The notes below the pieces were generated by a model. It was not told the DNA's origin. It saw only the letters and a list, made by a program, of their open reading frames with translations, and ran no database searches. The position numbers and the translations under genes are program-made. From NCBI GenBank assembly GCA_002373505.1, contig DFKE01000017.1, forward strand, positions 441,431 to 505,430: 64,000 nucleotides of DNA. The letters run 5' to 3'. Below are positions 62,276-64,000 of the stretch, piece after piece. Position 1 is the stretch's first letter. Each line of letters starts with the position of its first letter. Origin of the DNA: Bacteroidales bacterium UBA3653 (GTDB lineage: Bacteria; Bacteroidota; Bacteroidia; Bacteroidales; Paludibacteraceae).

Positions 62276-64000
62276 TTAAAGTAAGTGGCAGGTCACAGTC
62301 AAACCTGCCATGACGATGGAAACCATTGACATCAGTTTGATAAGGATATTCAGGCTCGGTCCCGATGTGTCCTTGAACGGATCGCCTACCGTATCTCCAA
62401 CGACAGTCGCTTTATGGCAATCCGATCCTTTTCCTCCGAAATGACCTTCCTCCACATATTTCTTAGCGTTATCCCACGCACCTCCTGCATTCGCCATAAA
62501 GACAGCGAGCACAAATCCCGTAGCCAGGCCGCCTATCAACAGTCCGAGCACTCCGGCAACGCCGAGAATCAATCCTGTGACAATAGGTACAATAATTGCG
62601 AGTATGGACGGAAGCAACATCTCTTGTTGCGCACCTTTGGTAGAGATAGCGACGCAGCGTGCATAATCCGGATCGGCTTTTCCTTCCAGTATCCCTTTGA
62701 TTGTCTGGAACTGGCGGCGTACTTCCTCTACCATCTTCTGTGCGGCACGACCGACTGCATTCATTGTCAGACCGCAGAACAAGAACGCCATCATTGATCC
62801 GATAAAAATACCTACCAGCACAATAGGATTCATCAGGTTCACATTGTATGCGTCCATGAAATCCACTAATGTTGCTTTAGCCGCCTCAACGCCGTTCGGC
62901 AAAGCTTCTCCGGTACGTATAAGAGCTATTTTGATTTCTTCCACATAGGAAGCAAGCAGTGCGAGTGCAGTCAAAGCCGCAGAACCGATAGCAAAGCCTT
63001 TTCCCGTAGCCGCAGTAGTGTTACCGAGCGCATCCAGAGCGTCCGTCCGTTGGCGTACTTCAGCCGGCAGCCCCGACATTTCAGCATTTCCTCCTGCGTT
63101 ATCGGCTATTGGTCCGTAAGCATCCGTTGCCAATGTTATTCCTAAGGTAGAAAGCATGCCGACCGCAGCAATACCAATGCCGTAAAGTCCCATAGACAGG
63201 TTTGCCGCAGAAAACTCCACGTGGAATCCGTTGGCACAGAGATAAGCAAGAATGATCGCCACACCAACAGTAATAACCGGCACAGCCGTAGAGAGCATGC
63301 CTAATCCAAGTCCGCTGATGATGACGGTAGCAGGTCCTGTTTGCGAGCTTTCAGACACTTTCTGTGTCGGTTTGTAAGATTGCGAGGTATAGTACTCCGT
63401 GCTCTGACCGATAATAACACCTGCAAGCAGACCAACAACCACAGACAGCGATACTTGCCACCATTGGTTGCTGTCCGTGCCAAAAAGCCAAGCAAAGATA
63501 CCGAATGTAGCCACCGCAATCAAGCAAGCAGCCGTGTTTGTACCGATAGCCAGCGCCCGGAGCAGCTCTTTCATGCCTGCGTTTTCTTTCGTTTTAACCA
63601 AATAAATACCAATAATACTGAGCAGAACGCCGCACGCAGCTATTAGCGAAGGAGCAAGAACAGCTTTCAGTTGCATGCCTTCGACAGCCGAAGCGGCGAA
63701 CGCAGAAGCGCCCAACGCCATCGTAGCAAGGATAGATCCTGCATAGGATTCATAGAGATCGGCTCCCATTCCCGCTACGTCTCCTACGTTGTCACCAACG
63801 TTATCCGCAATTGTTGCCGGGTTACGAGGGTCATCCTCGGGAATGTTATATTCGGTCTTGCCCACAAGGTCCGCCCCAACGTCTGCGGCTTTGGTGTAAA
63901 TACCGCCTCCTACACGTGCAAAGAGCGCCTGTGTGGACGCACCCATTCCGAAAGTAAGCATGGTAGTAGTGATGGTGATCAAGTCAGCTTCAGCGCCTAC
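62276..64000 (-). CDS. hppA: membrane-bound pyrophosphatase, partial
   Basis: At least 574 codons; the frame is open to the window edge, so the N-terminus (perhaps 150 residues or more) is missing. The first Met-like residue at 63982 is an internal TTG. An ion pump driven by pyrophosphate hydrolysis in the inner membrane, with about 12 of the 16 segments present. Signature GGGIYTKAADVGADLVGKTEYN (pieces GGGIYTKAADVGADLVGK and PEDDPRNPATIADNVGDNVGD) binds pyrophosphate and Mg. In DALGNTTAATGKGF the residue after GNTTA is Ala, typical of K-dependent enzymes, where K-independent ones have Lys. Several Bacteroidota homologues pump Na or both Na and protons. Confidence 0.95.
   Translation of the reverse strand, partial: VGAEADLITITTTMLTFGMGASTQALFARVGGGIYTKAADVGADLVGKTEYNIPEDDPRNPATIADNVGDNVGDVAGMGADLYESYAGSILATMALGASAFAASAVEGMQLKAVLAPSLIAACGVLLSIIGIYLVKTKENAGMKELLRALAIGTNTAACLIAVATFGIFAWLFGTDSNQWWQVSLSVVVGLLAGVIIGQSTEYYTSQSYKPTQKVSESSQTGPATVIISGLGLGMLSTAVPVITVGVAIILAYLCANGFHVEFSAANLSMGLYGIGIAAVGMLSTLGITLATDAYGPIADNAGGNAEMSGLPAEVRQRTDALDALGNTTAATGKGFAIGSAALTALALLASYVEEIKIALIRTGEALPNGVEAAKATLVDFMDAYNVNLMNPIVLVGIFIGSMMAFLFCGLTMNAVGRAAQKMVEEVRRQFQTIKGILEGKADPDYARCVAISTKGAQQEMLLPSILAIIVPIVTGLILGVAGVLGLLIGGLATGFVLAVFMANAGGAWDNAKKYVEEGHFGGKGSDCHKATVVGDTVGDPFKDTSGPSLNILIKLMSMVSIVMAGLTVTCHLL

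Overview
The window comes from a member of the Bacteroidales (Bacteroidota), probably an uncultured gut, rumen or similar anaerobic lineage. Three things show this. Promoters are of the Bacteroidota type: TTG, a 19-20 nt spacer, then TAnnTTTG. Several families are typical of the phylum (DUF4837, an Ig-like lipoprotein, class III fructose bisphosphatase, a BspA-type LRR protein, GtrA, a vWA protein with a type IX secretion-like tail). Genes start without Shine-Dalgarno selection. No tRNA, rRNA or CRISPR array was found.

Layout. 1-9.2 kb: end of a DUF4837 lipoprotein, then a leftward operon of a secreted protein, a DPP-IV-type peptidase, a sugar transporter, a ROK sugar kinase, a polysaccharide deacetylase, an Ig-like lipoprotein and PnuC. 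9.2-18.2 kb: fbp, facing a leftward cell-wall and nucleotide operon (dapF, dapL, pyrG, glmS, ddh). 18.2-22.9 kb: a vWA surface protein, an outer-membrane protein and glycyl-tRNA synthetase. 22.9-35.5 kb: an accessory, partly AT-rich region. It holds an ATPase remnant, a cluster of unknown secreted proteins with a HEPN-like protein, an LRR protein, an AAA/DUF4143 ATPase, a strong candidate for a 6S-like structured RNA, a Ser/Thr kinase pair, a KilA-N gene framed by nested repeats, and a RAYT-like transposase. 35.5-44.2 kb: a leftward housekeeping operon (nitroreductase, pdxA, alaS, gtrA, guaD, a lipoate ligase-HAD fusion, an aminotransferase). 44.7-52.8 kb: mtaB facing an operon for an HPr-kinase-like protein and an AddAB-type helicase-nuclease. 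53.1-62.1 kb: a rightward set of 2-hydroxyacid dehydrogenase, small lipoprotein, pepT, gcvT, patatin, a TetR regulator and two tandem acyl-CoA synthetases. 62.3 kb to the end: a membrane pyrophosphatase, cut by the edge.

The most unusual property is a genome-wide habit of short tandem repeats. At more than 25 places, in gene gaps and also in frame inside conserved enzymes, the DNA turns into a run of 3-11 short units. The unit is nearly always 7 bp, but 8, 9, 10, 11 and 15 bp also occur. The unit sequence differs from locus to locus while the period is kept. Many intergenic arrays supply the stop codon of one gene or the start codon of the next. Inside genes they encode low-complexity linkers such as ESRKSKAES, STKGQ repeats and KVESSKR repeats.

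Functionally the housekeeping parts fit together: wall precursors by two alternative meso-diaminopimelate routes, lipoate salvage with GcvT, fatty-acid activation under a TetR regulator with a visible operator, and recombination by AddAB.
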